Origin: Abelmoschus esculentus | Taxonomy: Eukaryota > Streptophyta > Magnoliopsida > Malvales > Malvaceae | Length of the DNA stretch: 64,000 nt | Direction of reading: 5' to 3' | Assembly (NCBI GenBank): GCA_035048815.1 | Contig: JAUCBN010000001.1 | Coordinates: 20,041,001 to 20,105,000 of the forward strand | In this document: in pieces, positions 27,801 to 37,903 of the stretch | Layout of the letters: every line of letters starts with the position of its first letter | Numbering within the stretch: the first letter of the stretch is position 1 | Position numbers and translations under genes: made by a program | Notes under the pieces: model-generated | The model's input: only the letters and a program-made list of their open reading frames with translations | Told to the model about the DNA's origin: nothing | Databases searched by the model: none

Positions 27801-30285
27801 AACGAAATGATATTAAATTAAATTTTATGAGTTCAAATAGTTAATTATAGGCTTTTGAACAAAATTATATAGATTAATCTCAAATTTTCAGCTCTTTACT
27901 CGGTTAAAATTCGAACGGTATCTCTATAAAGCCCATTTAGACATGCACGGTTTAATCCCATCAAAAAGATAACCAAATTTTATTAAATCAAATTTTATGG
28001 TGTCAAATAATTAATTATTAGCTTTTGAACAAAGTTATACAGATTAATCTCAAATTTTCAGAATTTTACTCGGTTAAAATTAGAACGGATTCTCTATAAA
28101 GCTTATTTAGACGTGCACGTTATAATCGCAACAAAACGACAACTAAAATGTTATTAATTCAAATTTTATGAGTTCAAATACTTGATTATGGGTTTTGAAC
28201 AAAATTATACAGATTAATCTCAAATTTTCAGCTCTTTACTCGGTTAAAATTCGAACGGAATCTCTATAAAACCCATTTAGACATGCACGGTTTAATCCCA
28301 TCAAAAAGATAACCAAATTTTATTAAATCAAATTTTATGGTTTCAAATAATTAATTATTAGCTTTTGAACAAAATTATACGGATTAATCTCAAATTTTCA
28401 GAATTTTACTCGGTTAAAATTAGAACGGAATCTCTATAAAGCCCATTTAGACATGCACGTTTTAATCCCAACAAAACGACAACCAAATGTTATTAAATTA
28501 AATTTTATGAGTTTAAATATTTAATTATGGGCTTTTGAACAAAATTATACAGATTAATCTCAAATTTTCAGCTGTTTACTCGATTAAAATTCGAACGGAA
28601 TCTCTACAAAGCTTATTTAGACATGCACGTTTTAATCGCATCAAAAGGACAACCAATTATTATTAAATTAAATTTTATGAGTTCAAATAGTTAATTGTAG
28701 GCTTTTGAACAAAATTATACAGATTAATCTCAAATTTTCATCTTTTTACTCGATTAAAATTAGAACGAAATCTCTATAGACCCCATTTAGACATGCACGG
28801 TTTAATCCCATCAAAAAGATAACCAAATTTTACTAAAATCATATTTTATGATTTCAAATATTTAATTATTAGCTTTTGAACAAAATTATACAGATTAATC
28901 TCAAATTTTCAGAATTTTACTTGGTTAAATTAGAACGGAATCTCTATAGAGCCCATTTAGACTTGCATGTTTTAGTCGCATCAAAACGATAACCAAATTT
29001 TATTAAATCAAAATTTATGAGTTTAAATATTTAATTATTGGCTTTTGAACAAAATTATACAGATTAATCTCAATTTTTTAGCTTTTTACTCGGTTAAAAT
29101 TAGAACGGAATCTCTATAAAGCCCATTTAAACATGCACATTTTAATCCCAACAAAACGACAACCAAATATTATTAAATCAAATTTTATGAGTTTAAATTT
29201 TAATTATGGGCTTTTGAACAAAATTATACAGATTAATCTCAAATTTTCAGCTGTTTACTCGGTTAAAATTCGAACGGAATCTCTATAAAACCCATTTAGA
29301 CATGCAGGGTTTAATCCCAACAAAACGACAACCAAATGTTATTAAATCAAATTTTATGAGTTTAAATATTTAATTATGGGCTTTTGAACAAAATTATACA
29401 GATTATTCTCAAATTTTCAGTTGTTTACTCGGTTAAAATTCGAACGGAATCTCTATAAAGTCCATTTAGACATTCACGTTTTAATCGCATCAAAACGATA
29501 ACCAAACTTTATTAAAATCAAATTTTATGAGTTCAAAAATTTAATTATTAGCTTTTGAACAAAATTATACGGATTAATCTCAAATTTTCAGCTTTTTACT
29601 CGGTTAAAATTCGAACGGAATCTCTATAAAGCCCATTTAGACATGTACGTTTTAATCCCAACAAAACGACAACCAAATGTTATTAAATCAAATTTTATGA
29701 GTTCATATAGTTAATTATAGGATTTTGAACGAAATTATACAGAATAATCTCAAATTTTCAGCTGTTTACTCGGTTAAAATTCGAATAGAATCTCTCTAAA
29801 GCCCATTTAGACATGCACGTTTTAATCGCATCAAAACGAAAACCAATTTTTTTCAAATCAAATTTTATGATTTCAAATATTTAATTATTAGCTTTTGAAT
29901 AAAATTATACAGATTAATCTCAAATTTTTAGAATTTTACTCGGATAAAATTAGAATGAAATCTCTATAAAGCCCATTTAGACATGCACATTTTAATCCCA
30001 ACAAAACGACAACCAAATGTTATTAAATCAAATTTAATGAGTTTAAATATTTAATTATACGCTTTTGTACAAAATTATATAGATTAATCTCAAATTTTCA
30101 GTTGTTTACTCGGTTAAAATTCGAACGGAATCTCTATAAAGCCCATTTAGACATGCACGTTTTAATCGCATCAAAACGAAAACCAAATGTTATTAAATTA
30201 AATTTTATGAGTTCAAATAGTTAATTATTGGCTTTTGAACAAAATTATATAGATTAATCTAAAATTTTCAACTTTTTACTCGGTT

Positions 30286-30300
30286 AAAATTTGAACGGAA
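30286..30300. repeat. Target-site duplication of LINE-1, left copy
   Basis: AAAATTTGAACGGAA closes the last satellite monomer before LINE-1. It matches 46,414-46,428 except for one T/C change. The base pair before it is TT, so the bottom strand reads TTTT/AA at the inferred first nick, the usual preference of L1-type endonucleases. Confidence 0.85.
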
Positions 30301-32339
30301 GGAATGAATGTTTCTTTCTTTTCTCTCTTCTCTCTCTTCTTCTCCTCTCCTTTCATGGTTTTCATCTTAACCGCCGCCTTCTTCCTCACATCAACCGATT
30401 CCTCTTTGGCGCCGATCGGTTTTCCCAGTTTATGTCTACCTCACCTTCGCCTGAGAGAGGAAGAAACATCCACCACCGATCTCATCGTTGCCTCTTTGAC
30501 GGATGAATCATTTGTTGTTCTTCTCACCGTTTTGGCGACGGGAGACACCTCCACTGGTTCTTCCTCCTTACCGGCCCCTTTTCTCATGTTGTTTTCTATA
30601 CCAACAAATCCTTCTAGTTTCGTTTACCGACTCGGTTTCCGCCCACCAACTTGTCTGGATTCTTGTTTTCAGACCCCTTCTTGGTCTTTGTTTTTTGGCT
30701 GGCAGATCCTTCAGTTATCTAGCTTTGAGTGGCTTATGAGACTCACGACTGGGATAGAGTTTCAGCGCCCAAAGGTCTCTTGCTTTAAGTCAAGTTCTCC
30801 CCCCAGATATAAGATTGAGAGTTTCTATAGCTCTCACCGCATCCACGCTCACGATGAGGTCTCCTCCTCCCTCCCGACTCCATACATGTGGCCGTTGTAC
30901 GCTAATGCTTCGTTTTCCCTCCTACTATCCATCTTTGCTTCTACGGGAAGAGTTTCGAGGCGGTTCGTTCCCTTATCATCGGCAGCTCCTTGTCGGACTT
31001 TCGGGTTTCATAATAGACCAGTATCTCCTTCCTTCTGCGCAAGACTTCCAACACCCTTTGCAGGCGGCCTCTCCTTATGTCCCAGTAAGAGTCTGGAAGC
31101 TTGTACTACCAAACTTTAACGTCTGGCTCTGCATGATCTACCGCTTGTTTCATGTTCGGCTCAAGATTCATTTTTGGGACCGAGAGCTATGCTCAAGGAA
31201 CGGTATTCTCATCCTTTTGGTTTCCTTTCCTCTCTTTATCAGTCCTCTTTTCTACTCTCATCTCTCTTCGTGTTTTTCCTTTTCGGCCATGTATTGGTGC
31301 TTCCTTTTGTTTACTTTTGGTTTACGTTCTGTGCGTTTTGGCTTACAGTCTCCTTGTTTCTTTATTAGATTCGTTTTGTTTTCTTCTTTCTTTTGTGTTC
31401 TCTTGTTCTATGCTTTGTTGCACTTTTCGCTGGATTTGTTCTTGTGGTTATTCTAGGGTTTAATTCCATTTATCGTGGTTCCATTTTCCATTCTGTGTGT
31501 TTTCCTTGTTTGCTGGATTATTGTGGTTCCGTTTTCTGTTTTCCGTTTATTAGGTTCAGTTTGCTGGATTTGTTCTCTTGGTTTCCGCTCTGTGTGTTTT
31601 CCTTGTTTCTTTGTTAGATTCGTTTCGTTCTTTTGTGTTTTCTTGCTCTGCTGCTCTATGCGTTGTCTTTGTTCTTGTGGTTGTTAGCTTCAGTTTACTG
31701 GTCCTTTGTTTCTTTCATCTGCAGACTGTCTGCATTTCTGGTCGTGCCTCCGGGCCATTCGGCTTTTGCTTGCTGTAGCCGGACTCCCATGCATGTGGGC
31801 TCTCCTTTTTGCCTTACGGCAAATGGGGGTCACGCCTATCTCTGGTTGTCGGCTAGGTTTGTTATGAGTTATAACTTTGCTTATATACCATCCTTTGATA
31901 GGGATTTGTCCAACACCCTTAATGGTGTCCTATTTTCGCCAACCTTTCTTCGGTTATACAGTAATATACTTTTTATATATTTTTTCGACGTTATTCATTT
32001 GATGTCTATACTTTTAAAGGAGTTTTTATAATTCCTTTTCACATTCCTTGTTCATACCAAACTCCTTCTTTTCCTATGTTTTCTATGTTCATACGTGTTA
32101 AGCTTTTATTGTCTTTCTATTCTCTAATTTGTTCTATCTATTTGTTTTCTCCTTCTTCTTTTTTAAACTATAATTCTACTTTATATCAAACTCTTCTATC
32201 TTTTTTAAACTGTAATCCTACTTTATGTCCAACTCTTTCCTCCCTATATAAACCTTTTGGTCCTCACTTCTTGTCATCTACACACCAATCTTTCTTTCTC
32301 TCTTGGATCTTCTCTTTTGTTTTTTACAATCTCTCTATA
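30301..32339 (+). promoter_or_regulatory. LINE-1 5' leader / presumed internal promoter region
   Basis: About 2.04 kb precede ORF1. The first 60 bases are pyrimidine-rich (repeats of TTCTCTC), followed by GCCGCC, CCGAT and GAGAGAGGAAGAAAC. The same order of words opens LINE-2 at 58,381, which shows this is the conserved family start. Plus-strand stretches are open here (for example 30,304-31,119), but they overlap one another in several frames and resemble no known protein, so I treat them as leader. A double-hairpin motif lies at 31,886-31,931. LINE leaders usually contain the internal promoter; no precise promoter element can be read. Confidence 0.7.
31886..31931 (+). other. Double-hairpin motif, copy 1 (LINE-1 leader)
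   Basis: Two adjacent stems: ATCC...GGAT around TTTGATAG, then ACACC-CTTAAT-GGTGT with a six-base loop. One of eight related copies in the window. It can also be read as a peptide-coding stretch in the frame RDLSNTLNGV, so a structural RNA role is inference. Confidence 0.6.
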
Positions 32340-32743
32340 ATGGATTCCAAGTCCTTCCTCCAGCAATTTGGCAATATTCAATTTACTGCTGAGGAACAAG
32401 CTACTGTTTTTCAGCCAGGTACTTCTTGGGGTTTATCTAACGAGGAAACTCATTCCACCATCCTCGGGAAACTTATCTCTTCACGGGAGTTTGATGACCA
32501 GGTGATTATTAAGGCCTTCACGGGTATCTGGACTCCAAGTAAGCTACTTTCTATGAGTATCTTGAAGCCACGCATGTTCCTTATCCGGTTTAGGGATGAG
32601 AAGATTAAGGATGATATTTTATCAAGAGGACCTTGGACTTACAAAGATGACTGGCTTGCTCTCTCCCAGTATAATCCCTCTATCACTCCTGATGAACATT
32701 CATTTTCTACAATGAATATTTGGGTACGCATTTACAACATCCT
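32340..32743 (+). pseudogene. LINE-1 ORF1, 5' fragment (DUF4283-type domain)
   Basis: Starts with an ATG at 32,340 (MDSKSFLQQFG...) and runs about 135 codons to the left edge of the nested LTR element. The stretch containing KPRMFLIRFRDEKIKDDIL, RGPWTYKDDWLAL and MNIWVRIYNI matches the plant LINE ORF1 / DUF4283 pattern, a nucleic-acid-binding region typically followed by a CCHC knuckle. Plant LINE ORF1 proteins bind the element RNA. Upstream the same frame is open back to 32,076, but the first methionine followed by family-like sequence is at 32,340. At 32,744 the frame passes into the LTR and stays open to 32,933, adding about 63 residues that belong to the retrotransposon polyprotein. The rest of ORF1 resumes at 40,603 in the matching frame. 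Confidence 0.88.
32739..32743. repeat. Putative 5-bp target-site duplication of the LTR element, left
   Basis: ATCCT directly before the LTR start. The five bases after the right LTR are ATCTC (40,603-40,607), so only the first three agree. A 5-bp duplication is normal for Ty3/gypsy integrases. Treating these as a decayed 5-bp duplication puts the two ORF1 halves back in the same reading frame, which supports the assignment. Confidence 0.55.
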
Positions 32744-33093
32744 TGATGTGAGCACATCATGTCAAGTTCAACAGGTTGATCCGGAGGTCTTACCATCAGG
32801 ACCTATCACACGTTCTAAGGCAAAGAAATACAGGGAAGCTCTTTTCCTTACTTGTGCTAACATTTCAGATTCATTTGAGAATGTTCATGCCTTAGAATAT
32901 GTTGTTTATAATGTGTTGCATGTTGATATGTGACATATTTAGGTATATATATTAGTATGTGTGTTTACTTATGTATATACTATGTTAATTATGTTTGCAT
33001 TTGGTTTTAAATGTGTTTGTATGGTTAAAATAAGACTACAAGGCTTTTTAGATGTGTTTGCCTTGTTCTAATATAGGTACTTAGGAGAACCTT

Positions 33094-33274
33094 AGCTCAA
33101 GTGGGCATACCCAGCTCATCTCCAGCTCAGGAGAGCGTATGTAGTTCAATACCAGCTCAAGTGGATTATATTTAGCTCAGAAGAAGCTCGATGCTCAGAG
33201 GCTTAGCTCCCAACTCCATTTAGCTCATAACACTCTTAGCTAGTTCGTTTCAGCTCATCTCCATTTCCAGCTCA
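33094..33274 (+). promoter_or_regulatory. AGCTCA word cluster in LTR U3
   Basis: Eight exact AGCTCA words in 181 bp, at 33,094, 33,113, 33,124, 33,154, 33,174, 33,222, 33,252 and 33,269, with AGCTCG and AGCTCC in between. All are on the same strand. Most of the cluster is preserved in the 3' LTR (from about 39,527). Short repeated words upstream of a TATA box are typical of LTR enhancers; the binding factor is unknown. Confidence 0.55.
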
Positions 33275-33635
33275 ACTCAACTCAAGTTGAAGTGACCTAC
33301 AGCAGCTGAAACCTATCGTACACGAAGAGTAGATGTCTTACGCATGTGCCATGCATGTGGGGCCCACATAGCACCCTTTTCCACATGTTTGGGCGTCCAA
33401 AAGCAAGCAAGCCAAACAAGGCCCTTGCTTTGAAGACCAATCAGCAACATTGGATAAGAATGAGTGGTTTCTTATTCAAATTCAAACATTAAACACATGT
33501 TTAATGTGTTTTAAGTGCCAAAACATGTGGCTAAGGATATTAGGAGCCTAGGAGAAGTTATTTGAGCATTTAAATTTTAATTTTCGTTTGAATTAAGGCC
33601 ACAAATTCAAATTTGGCCAACTTCTCCTTTATTCC

Positions 33636-33686
33636 TATATATTTACTTAATTTTGTAAAGACAAGGGTAGACATTTTATGAATAAA
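33636..33686 (+). promoter_or_regulatory. LTR core promoter and polyadenylation signal
   Basis: TATATATTTA at 33,636 is the best TATA box in the LTR, and AATAAA follows at 33,681. The U3/R border should lie about 30 bases after the TATA box. The same pair is present in the 3' LTR at about 40,071 and 40,116. Confidence 0.6.
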
Positions 33687-33936
33687 ATCACTTGTGAGAT
33701 TTTCTCTCAATTTCAGTTCTTCATTGAACTTTTCTTGACAAATTCAGACTTTGTTTGAGTGTGTCAAATCCTTGATACTTCGGGTTCCTAGATCGCTATC
33801 TAGAGGGTCCAAGTCCGTTATCGAAGAACGTATTCGATTCGGGTCCGCTCAGTATATTGTTCGGGTTCTTTCGAGTTCAACACCGTTTCAAACAAGGATC
33901 GTTGTTTTTTGAAGCAACGAATTCCCCCATATCATA

Positions 33937-33949
33937 TGGTAATCAGAGC
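33937..33949 (+). other. Primer-binding site (initiator tRNA-Met type)
   Basis: TGGTAATCAGAGC begins two bases after the 5' LTR. It matches the usual plant initiator-methionine primer site TGGTATCAGAGC with one extra A. This is where minus-strand DNA synthesis would be primed. Confidence 0.85.
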
Positions 33950-34798
33950 TTTGGTTGGATATTAGAACTTTCTGCACTACATATATCAAAAACAACAAAA
34001 GAAAAAAAAGGAAAAAAATTCGAAATTTTACAAAAAAAGAAAGTCAAAGTCAAAGTTTGACCAGAAAAGTCAAAGTCAACAAAAGAAATTCGAAAAATTA
34101 AAAAAAAAATCACATTTGAATATTTAGTGTATTTTCATGTTTATATGTGTTGTTTGACCACAAAAATGATGAAGGATGCTTACGTTAACCATGGAATGCT
34201 TGTAAATCACTTAAAACGACGTGTTCTTGTTTGTTCGGTGATAGGATTGTGGTAAGCATTTCTAATGCAGTAAGTACTTCATTTCCAGCCTTAATTCACT
34301 TTGTTCTTCATTAATTCCAGCCTTATTCTTGTTTTCCTTTTGTTTTTTTTTGCAGCCTTGTTTTTCTTTCTTTTTTACTTTCTAGCATTGTTTTTCTTTT
34401 GTTTTACTATCCAACCTTGTTTTTTGTTTGTTTTCTTTATTTTCCAGCCTTTGTGTCATCTAAACAGACCCTAATTCACTTTTAACTCTTGTTTGTACCA
34501 CCGTTACATATATCTTGGAGTTTGACACAGATAACAAGTTTGAAGGATCAGATTAGTTCCTTAAAGAGCTGTTTGCAAGAGAACGAGAGGAAAAGGCATT
34601 TGAGAGTGTGACCACAGAAGGGGAATCAAAAGAGCCATTTAAGTATTCCCGAGTGAAACACGAGCGCTGAGTGTTACTTTGTTGAGTGCATTGTTCTTTT
34701 GGAGTGATCTGCGAGAATTTGTTGTGTGTGCAGTGAGGGACTTTAAAATTTCATTTATTTAACATAATAGTTTTCTTTTCTTGTTTTTCGTTGCTGCA
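33950..34798 (+). other. Untranslated leader between primer site and gag
   Basis: About 850 bp with no convincing coding frame. It contains an A-rich stretch with repeated GTCAAA words (34,035-34,085) and a T-rich stretch with repeated CCTTGTTTTT (34,320-34,450). It should hold packaging and dimerisation signals, but none can be pointed to. Confidence 0.6.
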
Positions 34799-35812
34799 AT
34801 GATAGGTAATGACGATCGTAGTCCCGGTGGAAGTAATCCACCAGATTTGCAAATGCAGGCTTTTACTCAAACCTTGCAGCGTCTTTTAGACCAAGCATTT
34901 GAGCCTATTCAGTCTCGTTTGGATAGAATAGATGGGGGTGGTTCCCAATCTGTCCAAAATGAGAATCTTGATGAAAACGACGTCGAACAATCACCACGGA
35001 CGAATCAACGACCAGGACGTGCAGTTGATGATAATATTTCTAACATAAAAGTTGCTATACCTTCTTTTCAGGGACGTTCAGATCCAGATGCTTATCTAAC
35101 ATGAGAAAGTAAAGTTGAACACGTTTTCGAGTGTTACAATTACTCGGAACAAAAGAAAGTACGACTAGCAACTTTGGAGTTTGTTGACTATGCACTATTG
35201 TGGTGGGATCAATTACTGGTTAGTAGACAACGTGCGGGTGAAGGACCAGTGAGAACATGGGACGAAATGAAGCGTATCATGCGGAAACGGTTTGTTCCTT
35301 CTCACTATCATAGTGATTTATTTTAGAAATTACAAACTTTGAAACAGGGCAATAGGAGCGTCGAGGATTATTTCAAGGAAATGGAGATGTCCATGATGCG
35401 TGCGAACATAGTTGAGGATCGTGAGGCGACTATGGCTCGGTTTATGGCAGGTTTGAATTCTGAAATTGCTAACGTTGTTGAATTGCAGCATTATGTCGAA
35501 TTGGATGACATGGTGCATATGGCGATGAAAATTGAGCGGCAACAACGTAGAAAAGTTTCTACTCGAGGTAATACTACTCCATTTAAATCTTTTACGAATC
35601 CATTATATACCTCTAACCATGCTAGGAAACAAGCACCACAAGCGCCACTTCGGATTCAAGAACAAGGCGAGTCCAGCAAGCCAAAGCCTCTCGTTGCTAA
35701 TAATGGGCATGGTAAACAAAAAGTGGTTGTACGAGAGAGATCGAGAGATATTCAATGTTTTAAGTGCTTTGGTCGAGGACATGTTGCTAGCTAGTGTCCT
35801 AATCGTAGGGTT
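34799..35812 (+). pseudogene. gag part of the fused gag-pol frame, CRM-like element
   Basis: Begins at the ATG at 34,799 (MIGNDDRSPGG...). The capsid region contains AIPSFQGRSDPDAYL, DYALLWWDQLL, MRKRFVPSHYHSDL and REATMARFMAGLN, the retrotransposon gag pattern. A CCHC zinc knuckle follows near 35,755-35,800 (CFKCFGRGHVAS, stop, C), but its last spacer codon is a stop. Three in-frame stops break it: TGA at 35,102, TAG at 35,324 and TAG at 35,792. No frameshift occurs here, and the same frame continues into protease, so gag and pol were one open frame, as in chromoviruses. Gag would form the virus-like particle that carries the element RNA. Confidence 0.9.
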
Positions 35813-36890
35813 ATGTTGATGCGAGATGATGGAGAGATTGAGTCAGATTCTGAAGAAGAACCACATGAGATCCCTGATGAAGATGATAAAGAGGATGTCC
35901 TAGAAGTTGCTGAGACTGGTAAGGTAATGGAAATTATGGTTGTTAAACGTAGTCTGAGTGTGCAACAGGTTCAGGATGAAAAACAACGCGAGAATATCTT
36001 TCACACGCGATGCAAAATTCAAGATAAGGTATGTGTTGTTATTATTGATAGCGGTAGTTGTACTAATGTTGCTAGTTCAGTGATGGTTGACAGGTTAGGT
36101 CTCAAGACAACAAAGCATCTGAATCCGTACAAATTGCAATGGTTGAATGACGGGGGAGAACTTAAAGTAACAAAACAAGTTGTTATACCGTTTTCGATCG
36201 GAAGTTACAAGGACGAGGTCCTTTGTGATGTTGTATCGATGGATGCTACTCACCTTCTTTTGGGACGCCCTTGGCAATATGACAAGAAGGTAATGCATGA
36301 TGGTTTTACAAATCGATACTCTTTTATGCATGTAGGTAAGAAGATTACTTTGGCTCCTTTGACACCGAGTCAAGTGATGGAAGATCAAGCAAGCTTAAAA
36401 AAGAGTAAGGAAGCTGCAAAGGAGAAGAAAAAGATGAATGTTTATGCAAGCAATCGAGAAATCAGGAAATGTCTTTCTTCTCACCAATCTTTGCTTATTT
36501 TAATATTTAAAGATTATTGTTTATTGACTGACTTTCCTTCTGATTTGCCTGCATCAATTGTTTCCCTTTTGCAAGAATTTAAGGATGTGTTTCCGGAAGA
36601 AACACCTAGGGGATTGCCACCTCTTCGTGGCATTGAGCACCAGATTGACTTTATCCCAGGTGCTACTATTCCAAATCAACCAGCTTATCGAACTAACCCC
36701 GAAGAGACGAAAGAGCTTCAAAGACAAGTGACAGAATTAATGGAAAAGGGTTATATTCGAGAGAGTCTGAGTCCGTGTGCTGTTCCGGTACTGTTAGTGC
36801 CGAAGAAAGATGGGTCTTGGAGGATGTGCGTAGATTGTAGAGCTGTGAATCAGATTACAATTAAGTATCGTCATCCTATTCCCAGACTTG
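35813..36890 (+). pseudogene. Protease and N-terminal reverse transcriptase part of gag-pol
   Basis: Same frame as gag. An acidic stretch (SDSEEEPHEIPDEDDKED) is followed by the aspartic protease active site IIDSGSCTN (DSG at 36,047-36,055) and a second protease signature LLLGRPW (about 36,258). The reverse transcriptase starts with EIPGLPP-like and IEHQIDFIPGA words, then PVLLVPKKDGSWRMCVDCRA and IKYRHPIPRLD. The frame is lost at about 36,891, where one base appears to be missing between PRLD and MLDEL. Protease would cut the polyprotein into mature parts. Confidence 0.9.
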
Positions 36891-37903
36891 ATGCATGTTG
36901 GACGAGCTTTGTGGAGCCGTCATCTTCTCCAAAATTGACCTAAAGAGTGGATATCATCAGATTCGCATGCGAGAAGGCGATGAATGGAAGACAACCTTCA
37001 AAACGAAGCTAGGTTTGTACGAATGGTTAGTAATGCCTTTTGGCTTAACTAATGCACCTAGTACTTTTATGCGATTGATGAATCATGTTCTGCGATCTTT
37101 TATTGGAAAGTTTTGTGTTGTATATTTTGACGACATTTTGATTTATAGCAAGACTTTGCAGGATCATGTAGAACATTTGAGAGTTGTTTTACAAACTTTG
37201 CGAGAAGAAAGTTTGTTTGGTAACATAGAGAAATGTGTGTTTTGTACTGACAAACTTACATTTCTTGGTTACATTGTTAGTGCACAGGGTGTTGAAGTCG
37301 ATCCTGAGAAGATAAAGGCAATTCAGGAATGGCCACAACCGACATCGATTACTCAGGTTAGATCTTTTCATGGCTTAGCTAGTTTCTATCGTCGGTTTGT
37401 TCCTAACTTCAGTTCTATTACCGCACCCTTAACAGGGATTATTAAGAAGAATTCTAGCTTCTTATGGGGTAAAGAACAAGAAGATGCCTTTTTGAAAATT
37501 AAGGATTGTTTAACGAAGTCACCTGTGTTAGCCTTACCTAACTTTGATAAAACTTTTGAAATTGAATGTGATGCTTCTGGAGTTGGTATAGGCGCTGTGC
37601 TAATGCAGGAAAAAAGGCCCATTGCATACTTTAGTGAAAAGCTTAGTGGAGCAACATTGAATTATCCAGTCTACGACAAGGAGATGTATGCACTAATTCG
37701 GGCATTGGAGACATAGCAACATTACTTGTTGCCTAAGGAGTTTTTGATTCACACTGATCATGAGGCTTTACGATATATCACAGGTCAGCATAAATTGAAT
37801 AAACGACATGCTAAATGGGTTGAATTTTTAGTCTTTTCCTTATGTCATTCGTTACAAAAAGGGTAAAGATAATATCGTTGCTGATGCTTTATCACGTAGA
37901 TAT
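36891..37903 (+). pseudogene. Reverse transcriptase (catalytic part) and RNase H of gag-pol
   Basis: The frame resumes at 36,895 with MLDELCGAVIFSKIDLKSG. The catalytic motif YFDD is intact at 37,123-37,134 (VVYFDDILIYS). RNase H follows with its acidic residues in ECDASGVGIG, YDKEMYAL, HTDHEAL and IVADALSRR. Two lesions lie in RNase H: TAG at 37,714 where relatives have tryptophan before QHYL, and a frameshift at about 37,830 (WVEFL then a break), after which the next segment is read one frame over. These enzymes would copy genomic RNA into DNA and degrade the RNA template. Confidence 0.9.

Larger units (their letters stand above)
1..30300. repeat. AT-rich ~170-bp satellite array, block 1
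   Basis: Head-to-tail array of about 178 monomers. Monomers can be phased by the recurring box AATTCGAACGGAATCTC (or AATTAGAACGG); the first starts fall at 1, 171 and 342, giving 170-171 bp. Several sequence classes alternate. One carries GTTTTAATCCCAA and ATGGGCTTTTGAAC. A second carries GGTTTAATCGCATC, CAATTGTTATT and ATAGGCTTTTG. A third carries TTTTATTAAAACC and TTAGCTTTGGAAC. In much of the first 10 kb the first two alternate, giving a dimer of about 340 bp (second-class starts near 1741, 2080, 2420, 2761, 3103). The array has no coding content; 60-80 codon open stretches are chance products of the repeat. Length close to one nucleosome and the neighbouring CRM-like element suggest a centromeric satellite, but that is inference. 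The block ends inside a monomer where LINE-1 is inserted. Confidence 0.97.
32744..33934 (+). repeat. 5' LTR
   Basis: 1,191 bp, starting TGATGTGAGCACATCA and ending CCCCCATATCA. The first 16 bases are a perfect inverted repeat (TGATGTG-AG-CACATCA). The first 190 bp correspond to the C-terminal coding part of the polyprotein. U3 holds a cluster of AGCTCA words, then a TATA box near 33,636 and a polyadenylation signal at 33,681. Compared with the 3' LTR it lacks a 233-bp segment near its end. Confidence 0.95.

Noticed and set aside
1..30300. CENP-B-box-like site in the satellite
   Set aside because: The TTCGAACGG box shares only a few bases with the mammalian consensus; no real match.
30304..32031. 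Several overlapping open frames in the LINE-1 leader, up to 271 codons
   Set aside because: They overlap in different frames, are rich in F, L, S and C as expected from T-rich DNA, and resemble no known family.
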